The notes beneath the pieces are model-generated. The model was not told the DNA's origin. It saw only the letters and a list, made by a program, of their open reading frames with translations, and did no database searches. A program made the translations under genes and the position numbers. Below are positions 8,801 through 16,825 of a stretch of 64,000 nucleotides of DNA, piece by piece. The stretch's first letter is position 1, and every line of letters begins with the position of its first letter. Where the stretch lies: positions 62,001-126,000 of the forward strand of contig NZ_BBOM01000014.1 of assembly GCF_000974485.1 (NCBI RefSeq), written 5' to 3'. Source of the stretch: Streptomyces sp. NBRC 109706 (lineage in GTDB: Bacteria; Actinomycetota; Actinomycetes; Streptomycetales; Streptomycetaceae).

Positions 8801-9950
8801 CGGCAAGCTGGACACCGGACGTGCCGCCGAGCTGGTCGCCTCGGCGGGCGCGCACCGTTCGACGGCGGTCGATCCCGGACGGGCCTGGTCCGAGCGGGCC
8901 GGCCGGTCGACGGCGGCCGTGCGCGGCGCGGTGGCCCGGGTGTTGGGGCACGACGCCTTCTCGCCGGAGGACAGCTTCTTCGCGGTGGGGGGCGATTCGC
9001 TCAAGGCGGCCCGGCTGGTCGCGGCGCTACGGCCGCTCGGCCCGGGACGCGTCGAACTCGCGGACGTCTTCGCCGGTGGCTCGTTGGACCGGCTGGTCGC
9101 CCTGGTCGACGAGGGCCCCCGGGCCGACGCCGACGGCCCCGGCACCGGCGTCGTGCTGCCGCTGCGGCCCGCCGGGCGGGAGGTGGTGGTGTGTGTCCAT
9201 CCGGCCGGTGGCCTGGCGTGGTGCTATGCCCCGGTGCTGCGCCATCTGCCGCCCGATATCGCCCTGTTCGGGCTCCAGTCGCCGGTGTTCGGCGAGCCGG
9301 CGGCCGCCGGGCGGAGCCTGACGGAGCTGGCCGGACGCTATGGGGAGGAGACCGCGCGGATCGCCGACGGGCGGCCGGTGCATCTGGTCGGCTGGTCGGT
9401 CGGCGGGGTGATCGCGCACGCCGTCGCCGCCCAGGCCGGCGCCGCCGGCTTCCCGGTGGCCTCGCTGACCCTGTTGGACTCCTATCCGGCGGCGGCCTGG
9501 CGCGCGCTGCCGCCGCCCGACGACGTGGACACCGCCCGGGCGTTGGCCACCATGGGCGGGCTCGACGCGGACGCGCTGGCCACGGCGGCGGAACGGGCCG
9601 GCGGCCGGCTCACCGTCGACGCGGTTCTGACGGCCCTGCGGGCCGCCGGTTCCGCGCTGGCCACCGTGCCGGCCGGCGTGCTGGAGGCGCTGCCGACCGT
9701 GGTGGCCGGACATGTCAGGGCGTTGCGTACGCATGTGGAGCCGGTGGTGAAGGGCGATCTGACGGTGGTGCACGCCACCGGTTCCAGCGGCCCGGAACCC
9801 TTCTCGGCCGAGCTGTGGGCGCATGCCTGCGCCGGCGCGGTCCGTGCGGTGCCCTTCGCCGGCCGCCACCCCGATCTGGTCCGCGCCCCGGGGCTCGGCC
9901 TGCTCGCCGGGCTGCTGCCCCTGACGGGCCCGGCCGGGGCGGGACGCTGA
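5865..9950 (+). CDS. EntF-like nonribosomal peptide synthetase (C-A-PCP-TE)
   Basis: 1361 aa from the GTG at 5865, which overlaps the upstream stop. The condensation domain (about 10-430) has HHLLADAY, with the catalytic second His near residue 144. The adenylation domain (about 450-985) has LFTSGSTGAPKG, YGPTEA, YRTGDRARW and RHGKLD. Hand alignment to GrsA gives the code D-V-W-H-L-S-L-I-D-K, one change from the EntF serine code. PCP motif GGDSL has Ser1045; the thioesterase has GWSVGG with Ser1178. This is the layout of EntF, which activates serine and cyclises an aryl-Ser trilactone. Together with the carrier protein and iron boxes it points to a catecholate-like, serine-based siderophore. 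An MbtH partner is not nearby. Confidence 0.9.
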   Translation: MSGDPRERETLPLTRAQLAIWFAVALDPANPAFECAEYVELSGRVEAEAFRRAVDRSLAEAVGLRARFAVVDGVPGQTIAPPELAPRTRLRDLRDRPDDEAAARSWMGEQLTVAQDPLAPDARLVDSVLLRLRDRDLWFLRIHHLLADAYAFGLVEQRAARIYTAERRGQAPPPPRIATPHEVLAAEESWLAGPGHAADLEYWARQLAGADRPTRLGRDAAPARHRHHLVAHLGPEHTDRLKAAATATGASWPALVAAAHADYAAAMTGTGDVLLGLPLTGRASPAALRSVGTQVNVLPLRLAVDPGRPLAELAGEVAERLRRARDHQGARAEAVARFLGDGQAVPAWTRATRINLKPFDTALRFGELTGRVQHLATGPVEDVEITVTAEESTGDLRVVLDANPDACTEDEARAHHRRLLLRLRRAAAGTRGRRPDGRGHLPVATDGERARLARWNATDHPVPDRTLADLLAEALDTPGPAPALRWDGGRMSRAALAGRSRALAHTLTELGVGPGGIVAVAAPRGPELVTALLAVLEAGAAFLPLDPDAPPARTGELLDQAAPLAVLAGPGVLAGPHGPALRAHGPVVEVPPADEGDEGDVPVAGRVTPRRPLSPSDPAYVLFTSGSTGAPKGVVVPHQGIVNRLLWTQHALPLGPDDVVLQKTPATFDVSVWEFFWPLLAGASLALLAPGAHRDPAAIAAAVARHGVTTLHFVPSMLRETCAHLRAADEDRRRVAPLLRRVLCSGEALDAGSVLAVHRLLPAARLVNLYGPTEAAIDVTWWDGGSGRAPRPSPDAGSVPIGGPVWNTRVAVLDAAGRELPPGGVGELWVCGVQLATGYLGRPDLTADRFVTLDPGVAGTGGATRWYRTGDRARWRASADGEPGVLEYLGRSDRQVKIRGQRVELGEIEARLAADPAVVTATVLALADAAGDLGLAALVVTATGAPDEAGPLRERLAALLPAALVPRVVVTDALPTTRHGKLDTGRAAELVASAGAHRSTAVDPGRAWSERAGRSTAAVRGAVARVLGHDAFSPEDSFFAVGGDSLKAARLVAALRPLGPGRVELADVFAGGSLDRLVALVDEGPRADADGPGTGVVLPLRPAGREVVVCVHPAGGLAWCYAPVLRHLPPDIALFGLQSPVFGEPAAAGRSLTELAGRYGEETARIADGRPVHLVGWSVGGVIAHAVAAQAGAAGFPVASLTLLDSYPAAAWRALPPPDDVDTARALATMGGLDADALATAAERAGGRLTVDAVLTALRAAGSALATVPAGVLEALPTVVAGHVRALRTHVEPVVKGDLTVVHATGSSGPEPFSAELWAHACAGAVRAVPFAGRHPDLVRAPGLGLLAGLLPLTGPAGAGR

Positions 9951-9987
9951 CGGTCGGTCGGGGCCGGGGAACGGTCGGGGCCGGCGG

Positions 9988-10959
9988 TCAGTCGAGGGCC
10001 GCCGTCAGGAGCCGGTGGGCGGTGCCCCGCTCCGGCAGCCCCTCGGTGTCGCCGGTGTGGGCGACGACCCCGGCGGCGATCCGGGCGCCCAGCCGTGCGG
10101 CGGCGAGGGGGCGGGCACCGGCGAGCCGCCCCGCGAGGAACGCGCCGAGGAAGGCGTCGCCCGCGCCCACGGTGTCCCGCACCCGCGTGGGGTGCGCCGG
10201 GACGTGACGCGGCCCCTCGTCCCGGAGCCAGCAGCCGCGTTCGCCGCCCTTGAGCACCGTTTCGCCGACCCCGGCGGCGGTGGCGGCGGCCAGTACCTCC
10301 ACGGGGTCCGTGGTGCCGAACAGCGGCCCCGACTCGTCGTCACCGAGCAGAAGGAGATCGACCAGCGGGAGCAGGCGCCGCATCGTGGCCAGCGCCGCGT
10401 CGATGCCGAGGGCGGGGCGCAGGTTCACATCGAGCACCACCGCGGTGCCCGCGTCGCCGGCCTCCCTGACCAGCCGTTCCAGCAGCCGCCGGGGGCCGGC
10501 GCCGAGCGAGGCGGTCAGTCCCGAAACCACCACGGAACGTGGGGCGTTGCCCGGGTCGACGCGGTCGGCGGCGGAGGCGTCGAGGGCGGCTGCGGCCGAG
10601 CCGGCGCGGTAGTAGGTCACGCGCCGCCTCCCGTCGGCGGGCGTCTCGCGCAGGAACAGGCCGGTCGGGCGGTCGGGGTCGTCGGCGACCAGGGTGTCGT
10701 CGACGCCGAGGTCCCGCACGGCGCGCCGCACCCGACGCCCGGGGGCGTCCGCCCCGACGGCGGAGAGGAACGCGGCCCGGCCGCCGAACCTGGCGACGGC
10801 GGCGCACACGTTCAGCTCGGCCCCGGCGACCGAGACCGACAGCGCCTCGGCCTCCTCGATCGGCGAGGGCGGCGGCGCCTGGAGGAGGAGCATGGCCTCG
10901 CCGACCCCGACGACGTCCAGCCGGGTGCCGAGCGGTTCGGGCGCCGGCGGCCAGGTCAC
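9988..10959 (-). CDS. PfkB-family sugar kinase, probable 2-keto-3-deoxygluconate kinase
   Basis: 323 aa. The GTG at 10959 overlaps the aldolase stop (GTGA). Ribokinase/PfkB features include the N-terminal VVGVGEAML, AGAELNVCAAVARFG, and the C-terminal signature DTVGAGDAFLGAF with the catalytic Asp. The kinase directly follows a KDPG-type aldolase and the pathway dehydratase is divergent, so phosphorylation of a 2-keto-3-deoxy sugar acid to its 6-phosphate is the expected reaction. Galactonate- and gluconate-type substrates cannot be told apart from sequence. It ends convergent to the NRPS gene with a 37-bp gap containing a direct repeat (CGGTCGGGGCCGG, twice). Confidence 0.82.
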   Translation of the reverse strand: MTWPPAPEPLGTRLDVVGVGEAMLLLQAPPPSPIEEAEALSVSVAGAELNVCAAVARFGGRAAFLSAVGADAPGRRVRRAVRDLGVDDTLVADDPDRPTGLFLRETPADGRRRVTYYRAGSAAAALDASAADRVDPGNAPRSVVVSGLTASLGAGPRRLLERLVREAGDAGTAVVLDVNLRPALGIDAALATMRRLLPLVDLLLLGDDESGPLFGTTDPVEVLAAATAAGVGETVLKGGERGCWLRDEGPRHVPAHPTRVRDTVGAGDAFLGAFLAGRLAGARPLAAARLGARIAAGVVAHTGDTEGLPERGTAHRLLTAALD

Positions 10960-11615
10960 GGTGCCTCCCCCGCGTGCTCGATGCCGCCGGCGTGCCAGGC
11001 GGCGGTCAGCTCGGCGGCCCGGGTGCGCAGCCCCTCGAAGTCGCCGGTCGCGGTGAGGCGGTCGGAGACGAGGTGGCCGCCGACGCCGACGGCCCGGCAG
11101 CCGAGGGCCGCGTAGGCGCGGGTGGCGCGCGCGTCGACGCCGCCGGTCGGTACCAGCGGGACGTCCCCGAGCGGCGCCCGGACGGCCCTGACATAGGCCG
11201 CTCCGCCGAGCGCGTCGACGGGGAACACCTTGACGGCGGCGGCGCCCAGCCGCCAGGCCGTGTCGATCTCGGTCGGGGTCATCGCGCCGCAGAGCACCGG
11301 CACCCCGGCCTCGCCGGCGAGGTCGAGCACCGCCGGCGAGGTGGTCGGGGTGACCAGGAACTGCGCCCCGCACCGCACCGCGCGGCGCGCCTCGTCGGGG
11401 GTGCGCACGGTCCCGGCGCCGACCGAGGCGGCGCCGCCCGACTCCCGCCACCGCGCGATGGCCGCCTCGGCCCCCGGGGTGGTGAGGGTGACCTCCAACG
11501 CCGGTACGCCGGCGTCCACCAGGGCGGTGCGGATCTCGTCGGGCGGGGCGGTGTTCAGCCGCACGATGGCGACGACGCCCGTCGGGCACGCGTGTCCGCT
11601 GTTCCCGGCGTTCAT
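10956..11615 (-). CDS. KDPG/KHG-type aldolase
   Basis: 219 aa. The ATG at 11615 overlaps the permease stop by 4 bp. Class I aldolase features: VVAIVRL near the N-terminus, catalytic Glu in LEVTLTTPGA, VGAGTV, and the Schiff-base Lys in AAVKVFPVDALGG, followed by LVPTGGV. It cleaves 2-keto-3-deoxy-6-phospho sugar acids to pyruvate and glyceraldehyde 3-phosphate. The position between a sugar importer and a KDG-type kinase fits an Entner-Doudoroff-like side route fed by imported sugar acids. Confidence 0.9.
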   Translation of the reverse strand: MNAGNSGHACPTGVVAIVRLNTAPPDEIRTALVDAGVPALEVTLTTPGAEAAIARWRESGGAASVGAGTVRTPDEARRAVRCGAQFLVTPTTSPAVLDLAGEAGVPVLCGAMTPTEIDTAWRLGAAAVKVFPVDALGGAAYVRAVRAPLGDVPLVPTGGVDARATRAYAALGCRAVGVGGHLVSDRLTATGDFEGLRTRAAELTAAWHAGGIEHAGEAP

Positions 11616-12454
11616 CCCTTCACCGATCCCGTCGCCATCCCCTTGGTCAGGAACGGTTCGAGCAGCAGGAAGAGCACGACCATCGGCACCATCGAGATCA
11701 GTCCGACGGCCATCAGCCCGGACCAGTCGACGCTGAACTCGCCGATGAAGGAGGCGATGCCGACGGTGACGGTCCAGCCGTCGGGGTTGCCCATCAGGGT
11801 GCGGGCGAAGAGGAAGTCGCCCCAGGTGAGGATCGAGGCATAGGTGAAGGTCGCGGCGATGCCGGGCTTGAGCAGGGGGACGATCACCCGCCACAGCGCC
11901 CCCGCCCGTCCGCAGCCGTCGATCATCGCGGCCTGTTCGATCTCGACCGGAACGGCGTCGACAAAGCCCTTCATCAGCCAGGTCGTGAACGGAACGGTGG
12001 CCGCGATATTGACCAGGGTGACCGACCACAGGTTGTTGACCATGCCGAAGTTGGCGAAGAGCACAAAGATCGGAATGATCAGCAGCGTGCCCGGCAGCAT
12101 CCGGCTGAACAGCAGGGCGAAGCCCATCGTCTGCTGGCCCCTGGTGCGGAAGCGGGAGAGGCTGTAGCCGCCGAGCGTGCTGATCACCGTGGAGATGACG
12201 GCGGCGCCCAGGGTGGTGACCACGGAGTTCCACAGCCACTTCAGCACGGGCACATCGCTGAGCACGGTGCGGTAGGCGTCGACCGAGGCGACGTCGGCGG
12301 GCGGGACCAGCGGCGGATCGGAGACCAGCAGCCGTTCGGAGGGGACGATCGAGGTCATGATCATCCAGTAGACGGGGAACATCAGCACGGCGGTGACCGC
12401 GATCGCCAGGGCGAGCAGGGACCACCTGCGGGGGCGGGAGAGTGTGGTGGACAT
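11612..12454 (-). CDS. Sugar ABC transporter permease (MalG/CUT1 type)
   Basis: 280 aa with six predicted transmembrane helices. The first is LLALAIAVTAVLMFPVYWMI. The conserved EAA loop is seen as EIEQAAMIDGCGRAGALW, which contacts the ATPase. The stop overlaps the aldolase start. It is the second permease of the importer; no ATPase is encoded in the operon, which is usual in Streptomyces where MsiK serves many CUT1 systems. Confidence 0.92.
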   Translation of the reverse strand: MSTTLSRPRRWSLLALAIAVTAVLMFPVYWMIMTSIVPSERLLVSDPPLVPPADVASVDAYRTVLSDVPVLKWLWNSVVTTLGAAVISTVISTLGGYSLSRFRTRGQQTMGFALLFSRMLPGTLLIIPIFVLFANFGMVNNLWSVTLVNIAATVPFTTWLMKGFVDAVPVEIEQAAMIDGCGRAGALWRVIVPLLKPGIAATFTYASILTWGDFLFARTLMGNPDGWTVTVGIASFIGEFSVDWSGLMAVGLISMVPMVVLFLLLEPFLTKGMATGSVKG

Positions 12455-12482
12455 GGGTGCTCCTGTGGTGAGAAGGGCCGGT

Positions 12483-13442
12483 TCAGCCGAACTCGCGGCG
12501 CACGGACCGGCCGGCGGCCGCCAGCAGGGCGCCGCAGATCGCCATGGTCACGATGCCGAGCGCGGCGGCGATGCCCATCTCGAAGAACTGGAAGGCCTCG
12601 TTGTAGATCCGGATGGCGAGCGTCTGGGTGGCGTCGTTGGGGCCGCCGCCGGTGAGCGGGAAGATGAAGTCGAACTCGCGGAAGACCCCGATGCCGGTGA
12701 TCACGATGGCCAACGACGAGGCCGCCCGGACGGCCGGCCAGGTGACATGGGCGAACTGCCGCAGCGGCGAGGCGCCGTCCATCCGCGCGGCCTCGTACAG
12801 CTCGCCCGGCACCGACTGGAGCTGGGCCAGCAGGATCAGCACGAAGAAGGGGTAGTACTTCCAGATCGTCGGCAGGATCACGGCGAACATGGCGGTGTCG
12901 GAGTCGACCAGCCAGGCGACGTTGCCGTCGATGACGCCGACCGTGCGCAGCAGGTAGTTCACCACGCCGTAGGAGGCGTCGAGCATCCAGCTGAACGCCG
13001 CGCTCACCACCACGCCCGGCACCGCCCAGGGCAGCAGGACCAGTGGCCGGATGATCCGGCGCCCGGGGAACGCCTTGTTGAGCAGGACGGCGAGGCCGAG
13101 CCCGATACCGAACGCGGGCAGTACGACGCCGAGGGTGTACACCATCGACCGCACGATGTCGTTGACCAGACCCGGGTCGGTCAGGATCTCGCCGTAGTTG
13201 TCGAACGTGAGCGGGTTCTGGTCCAGATTGAGCAGATCGGAGATCTGGCCACCCCGGAGGCTCAGGTCGATCGCCACATAGAGCGGATAGGCCATCAGCA
13301 GGCCGACGACGGCGAGGGTGGGCGAGAGCGTCAGATAGGCGAACGCGCCCCGACGTCGGTGCGCACGCCGCAGCGCGGGCGAGGTCTCGGACGTGGTCGG
13401 CGGTGCCGGGACGCGTGACGTCGACTTCGGTTCGGTGCTCAT
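12483..13442 (-). CDS. Sugar ABC transporter permease (MalF/CUT1 type)
   Basis: 319 aa. An N-terminal Pro/Ser/Thr-rich cytosolic stretch of about 30 residues precedes the helices, the first being YLTLSPTLAVVGLLMAYPLYV. The EAA loop reads ELYEAARMDGASPLRQF. The ATG at 13442 overlaps the stop of the solute-binding protein gene by 4 bp. The next permease begins 28 bp downstream. Together they form the membrane pore of the importer. Confidence 0.92.
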   Translation of the reverse strand: MSTEPKSTSRVPAPPTTSETSPALRRAHRRRGAFAYLTLSPTLAVVGLLMAYPLYVAIDLSLRGGQISDLLNLDQNPLTFDNYGEILTDPGLVNDIVRSMVYTLGVVLPAFGIGLGLAVLLNKAFPGRRIIRPLVLLPWAVPGVVVSAAFSWMLDASYGVVNYLLRTVGVIDGNVAWLVDSDTAMFAVILPTIWKYYPFFVLILLAQLQSVPGELYEAARMDGASPLRQFAHVTWPAVRAASSLAIVITGIGVFREFDFIFPLTGGGPNDATQTLAIRIYNEAFQFFEMGIAAALGIVTMAICGALLAAAGRSVRREFG

Positions 13443-14725
13443 CTGGACTCCATGGCCTGCTCGAGCTCGTCCTGCAGGTGGGCGGCGATCGAGGCGGTCG
13501 ACTCGCCGGTGGTGATCAGCGCCGTGGCGGCGGCCGACACGATGTCGCTGATCCGGCCGAACCGCTCGCGGTGCTCCTGGTGGCCGGGGAAGATCGACAC
13601 GGCCTCGTCCGCGAGCCGCTGGAAGAGTTCGAGCTGCGGGGTCTCGGCGACGGCCTCGGCGGTGACGGAGTCGGCCCGTGGCGCGGGGTTGGTGGTCACT
13701 TCGGTGTAGCGGCGCTGCCACTCGGGGCTGCTGGCCAGCGCGATGAACTCCCAGACGGCCTCGGCCTTGTCCGGGTCGATGCCGGCGGGCATGTGGATGC
13801 TGTTGGAGACGCCGCCGGGGACCCGTGGGAACGGTGCGCGGGCGACGTCGAGATGGGGGCGGACCGCGTCGCCGGCGCCGGCCAGCTCGTTCAGGAAGAA
13901 CGGGCCGTCCAGCAGCATCGCGATCTTCCCGGTGAGGAAGAGCTCGTTGCGCTGCTGGGACTGGATGCCGCGCGGCGCCTGGGCGAGGGCCCGGCGGTAG
14001 AGGTCGAGGCCGGCGATCGCCCCGTCGCTGTCGGCGGTGAACCGGCCGTCGTCGGTGGAGAGTTCGGCCCCGGAGCCGACGACAAAGGCCGCCAGCTCGG
14101 TGTAGTTGTCGGGGTTGGGCGCCGTGGTGGCGCCGAAGCCGAAGATCCCGTCGCCGGTGATCGCCTCGGCGGCGGCGATCATCTCCTCGGGGGTGGTGGG
14201 GACCCCGGCTCCGACGGATTCGAGCAACCGCCTGTTGTAGTAGAGGTTGTAGCCGTAGCCGAGCAGCAGGACACCGTGGTTCTCGCCGTCCAGCGCCATC
14301 TCCTCCTGCAACGGCGTCCAGCTGTCCAGGATGTCGGTGGACCGCAGGCGGTCCTCCAGCGACGCCAGCCAGCCCCGGCCGGCGAACTCGGCGGCGTTGC
14401 GCGCCGGGAGGTGGGTGATCGCGGGGCGGTCGTTGGCGGCGAACCGGATGGTGAGCTGGTCGACATAGCTGTCGAACGGCAGCGAGTAGAAGTCGATCCG
14501 CACCTCGGGGTGGAGCCGTTCGTACTCGGCGATCAGCTCGTTCCACCACAGCGAGAACGTGCCCTCGACGGCCTGCCAGGAGGGGAACTCCAACACGGTC
14601 CTGCCGCCGGCCGATCCGCCGCGCGAACCGCAGCCGGCGAGCGTGGCGCCCGCGGTGGCCGCGAGCCCCATGGCCAGCAACTGCCGCCGGGAAGGGCCCG
14701 AGGGACGGTTGCGCGCCGCCATCAC
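13439..14725 (-). CDS. Extracellular sugar-binding lipoprotein of CUT1 importer
   Basis: 428 aa. The GTG at 14725 gives a GTGA overlap with the IclR stop; ATG at 14722 is the alternative. The N-terminus has a twin-arginine-like motif (SRRQLLAMG) and a lipobox (LAGC), predicting Tat export and lipid anchoring. The body is a family 1 solute-binding protein: TVLEFPSWQ at the start, LLGYGYNLYYNRRLLESVG in the middle, and WEFIALASSPEWQ. It should capture the sugar acid or oligosaccharide degraded by the cluster; the exact ligand is unknown. It is the first importer gene after the regulator. Confidence 0.9.
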   Translation of the reverse strand: MMAARNRPSGPSRRQLLAMGLAATAGATLAGCGSRGGSAGGRTVLEFPSWQAVEGTFSLWWNELIAEYERLHPEVRIDFYSLPFDSYVDQLTIRFAANDRPAITHLPARNAAEFAGRGWLASLEDRLRSTDILDSWTPLQEEMALDGENHGVLLLGYGYNLYYNRRLLESVGAGVPTTPEEMIAAAEAITGDGIFGFGATTAPNPDNYTELAAFVVGSGAELSTDDGRFTADSDGAIAGLDLYRRALAQAPRGIQSQQRNELFLTGKIAMLLDGPFFLNELAGAGDAVRPHLDVARAPFPRVPGGVSNSIHMPAGIDPDKAEAVWEFIALASSPEWQRRYTEVTTNPAPRADSVTAEAVAETPQLELFQRLADEAVSIFPGHQEHRERFGRISDIVSAAATALITTGESTASIAAHLQDELEQAMESR

Positions 14726-15558
14726 GCGACACCGCCCGAGGTGCGGGGCGTGACGGGGGCCCCACCGGCCCGGTGGGGGTGCACGGCGGGGCCGGTGTAG
14801 CCCAGGGCCGTGCTGACCTCGTCGGCGGTCTCGATCACGCGTCCGGCCAACTCGCCCTCGCGGTGGTCGATGTCGACGGCCGACAGCGAACCCGAGATCG
14901 AGATGGCCGCGACGACCTCCCCCGAGGTGTCCCGGATCGGCGCCGCCACACAGGCGCGGCCCAGGGCCAGCTCCTCGACCTCCGTGGCGTAGCCGCGCTC
15001 GCCGACCAGCGCGATCTGCGCGTCCAGCTCCTCATGGGTGCCGACGGTCCGGCCGGTGAACCTCGGCAGCTCGGGAAGGAGCGCGCGGCGCTCCTCCGGG
15101 GTGGTGCCCACCAGCAGGCACTTGCCCATCCCGGTGGCGTGCAGGGCGTTGCGCTGCCCGGCCAGCGTCATCGCCTTGGGGGCGAGCGCTCCCTCGTAGT
15201 TCGCGAGGTAGAAGACGGTGCCCCGGTGCAGGACGGACACGTTGACGCCGAGCCCGAGCAGCGCGGCCGCCTCCTGGGCGTGCGGGCGGGACGCGCGGTA
15301 GACCGGATGCTGGTTGAGCGCCGAGCCGGCCAGGGTGATCAGCCCCGTGCCGAGCCGGTAGAGCCCTGACTCGGCGTCGCGCTCCACGTATTCGAGCGAT
15401 TCGAGCGTCGCCAGCATGCGGGACGTCGTGGACTGTCCGAGCCCCGCGCGGGAGGAGACATCGGCGACCCGGAGCGGTCGTCCGTCATGGAACGCGGCGA
15501 GCACGGCCGCGGCGCGTTCCACGCTCTGGTTCGTGCTCGTGCCCTGCTCAGCAGCCAT
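14722..15558 (-). CDS. IclR-family transcriptional regulator
   Basis: 278 aa. The ATG at 15558 has GGAGAG six bases upstream. The N-terminal winged helix-turn-helix (about 10-70) includes LRVADVSSRAGLGQSTTSRML. The C-terminal effector domain has LHATGMGKCLL and ALGRACVAAPI, both typical of IclR. It heads the importer operon and is divergent from the dehydratase gene, so it probably controls both from the 90-bp gap, with a sugar acid or keto-deoxy intermediate as effector. Confidence 0.9.
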   Translation of the reverse strand: MAAEQGTSTNQSVERAAAVLAAFHDGRPLRVADVSSRAGLGQSTTSRMLATLESLEYVERDAESGLYRLGTGLITLAGSALNQHPVYRASRPHAQEAAALLGLGVNVSVLHRGTVFYLANYEGALAPKAMTLAGQRNALHATGMGKCLLVGTTPEERRALLPELPRFTGRTVGTHEELDAQIALVGERGYATEVEELALGRACVAAPIRDTSGEVVAAISISGSLSAVDIDHREGELAGRVIETADEVSTALGYTGPAVHPHRAGGAPVTPRTSGGVA

Positions 15559-15598
15559 GGCCAACTCTCCTACATCCGGAATACTTGCGATACGCGTT

Positions 15599-15619
15599 GG
15601 ATACTGCATTAGGCTATCC
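15599..15619. promoter_or_regulatory. Candidate IclR operator
   Basis: An inverted repeat, GGATA at 15599-15603 and TATCC at 15615-15619, lies midway between the divergent IclR and dehydratase genes. A further GATAC copy is at 15590-15594. The site is short and is proposed only from symmetry and position. Confidence 0.4.
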
Positions 15620-15657
15620 GCACATTGCAAGGCTTCAACCGAAGAATGGATGCACGC

Positions 15658-16818
15658 ATGCAGATCGCCTCGGTCGAGACGTTCGTTCTCAAGGTCTTCC
15701 ATGACGAGGCCTATCTCGGCGTCCTGCCGGACGGCAGCGAGGTGCCGGCGGGCTACCAGGTGCGCGCGCCCTGGCGCAGTCTCTACTCGCGCCGGTTCGA
15801 GACCCTGCTGGTCAAGGTGACGGCCGAGGACGGCACGGCGGGCTGGGGCGAGGCGCTGGCGCCGGTCGCCCCCGAGGTGCCGGCGGACATCGTCGATCTG
15901 CTGCTCGCCCCCGTCCTGCTGGGGCGGGACGCGCTCGCCCCGCGCCCCGCCTGGGTGACGCTGCGGGACCTGATGCGCGAGCGCGGGCATCTGGTCGGCC
16001 ACCAGGCGGACGCGCTGGCGGCCGTGGACATCGCGCTCTGGGACCTGGCGGGACGGCTGCGCGGCGCCCCCGTCGCCGCGCTGCTCGGCGGGGCGTTCCG
16101 GGACCGGCTGCCGGCCTATGTCTCGGGGCTGCCGCGCGCCACCGACGAGGAGCGGGCCGAGCTGGCCGCCGACTGGGCGGGCCGGGGCGCCGACGCCGTC
16201 AAACTGCACCTCGGACACGGCGTCGACGCCGACCTGGCGACGGTGGACGCCGTCCGGGCCGCCGCGCCCACGCTCCGGGTCGCCGTGGACGCGCACTGGG
16301 CCTACGGCCAGGCCGACGCCCGGCGGCTCGCCGCCGGCCTCGCCGACCGTGGCGGCTGGTTCCTCGAGGCGCCCCTGGCGCCCGAGGACGAGGAGGGCCA
16401 CCGCAGGCTCGGCGAGCGGGCGACGCTGCCCGTCGCCGTCGGCGAAACCCTGCGCAACCGCTACGAGTTCGCCCGCTGGCTGCGCGGCCACGCGCTGGGC
16501 ATCGCCCAGCCGGACGTGGCCCGCACCGGCATCACCGAGGCGATGGCGATCGCCGAGCTGTGCGCGGCGTCACACATCCCGGTGGCGCCGCACCACTCCG
16601 TGGGGCTCGGCGTCGCCCTCGCCGCCGGCCTGCAGGTGGCGGCGGCCGTCGAGGACCTGTTGGTCTTCGAGTACCAGCCGACCTCCACCGAGGTCGGCCA
16701 GCGCGTGCTGCGCACCCCGTTGGAGGTCCGTCCGGACCACTTCCCCCTCCCCGCCGGGCCCGGGCTCGGCATCGACGTCGACGAACAGGTCGTCCGCGAC
16801 CTCGCCGGAAAGGACTGA
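15658..16818 (+). CDS. Enolase-superfamily sugar-acid dehydratase
   Basis: 386 aa from the ATG at 15658; an in-frame ATG at 15646 adds four residues and neither has a strong ribosome site. This is a mandelate racemase/muconate lactonizing enzyme-like protein. Capping domain: SVETFVLKV at the start. Barrel: Lys182 in VKLHLGHG, then metal ligands Asp211 (VDAHW), Glu237 (LEAPL) and Glu263 (GETLRN), and a late PHHSVG histidine pair. Family members dehydrate aldonic or aldaric acids to 2-keto-3-deoxy products. The kinase and aldolase across the gap would take that product further. Galactonate, gluconate and galactarate substrates are all possible. Confidence 0.85.
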   Translation: MQIASVETFVLKVFHDEAYLGVLPDGSEVPAGYQVRAPWRSLYSRRFETLLVKVTAEDGTAGWGEALAPVAPEVPADIVDLLLAPVLLGRDALAPRPAWVTLRDLMRERGHLVGHQADALAAVDIALWDLAGRLRGAPVAALLGGAFRDRLPAYVSGLPRATDEERAELAADWAGRGADAVKLHLGHGVDADLATVDAVRAAAPTLRVAVDAHWAYGQADARRLAAGLADRGGWFLEAPLAPEDEEGHRRLGERATLPVAVGETLRNRYEFARWLRGHALGIAQPDVARTGITEAMAIAELCAASHIPVAPHHSVGLGVALAAGLQVAAAVEDLLVFEYQPTSTEVGQRVLRTPLEVRPDHFPLPAGPGLGIDVDEQVVRDLAGKD

Positions 16819-16825
16819 TTCCGCC

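Noticed and set aside
9956..9984. Terminator in the NRPS-kinase gap
   Set aside because: The gap holds a direct repeat (CGGTCGGGGCCGG twice), not an inverted one, so no hairpin is supported.
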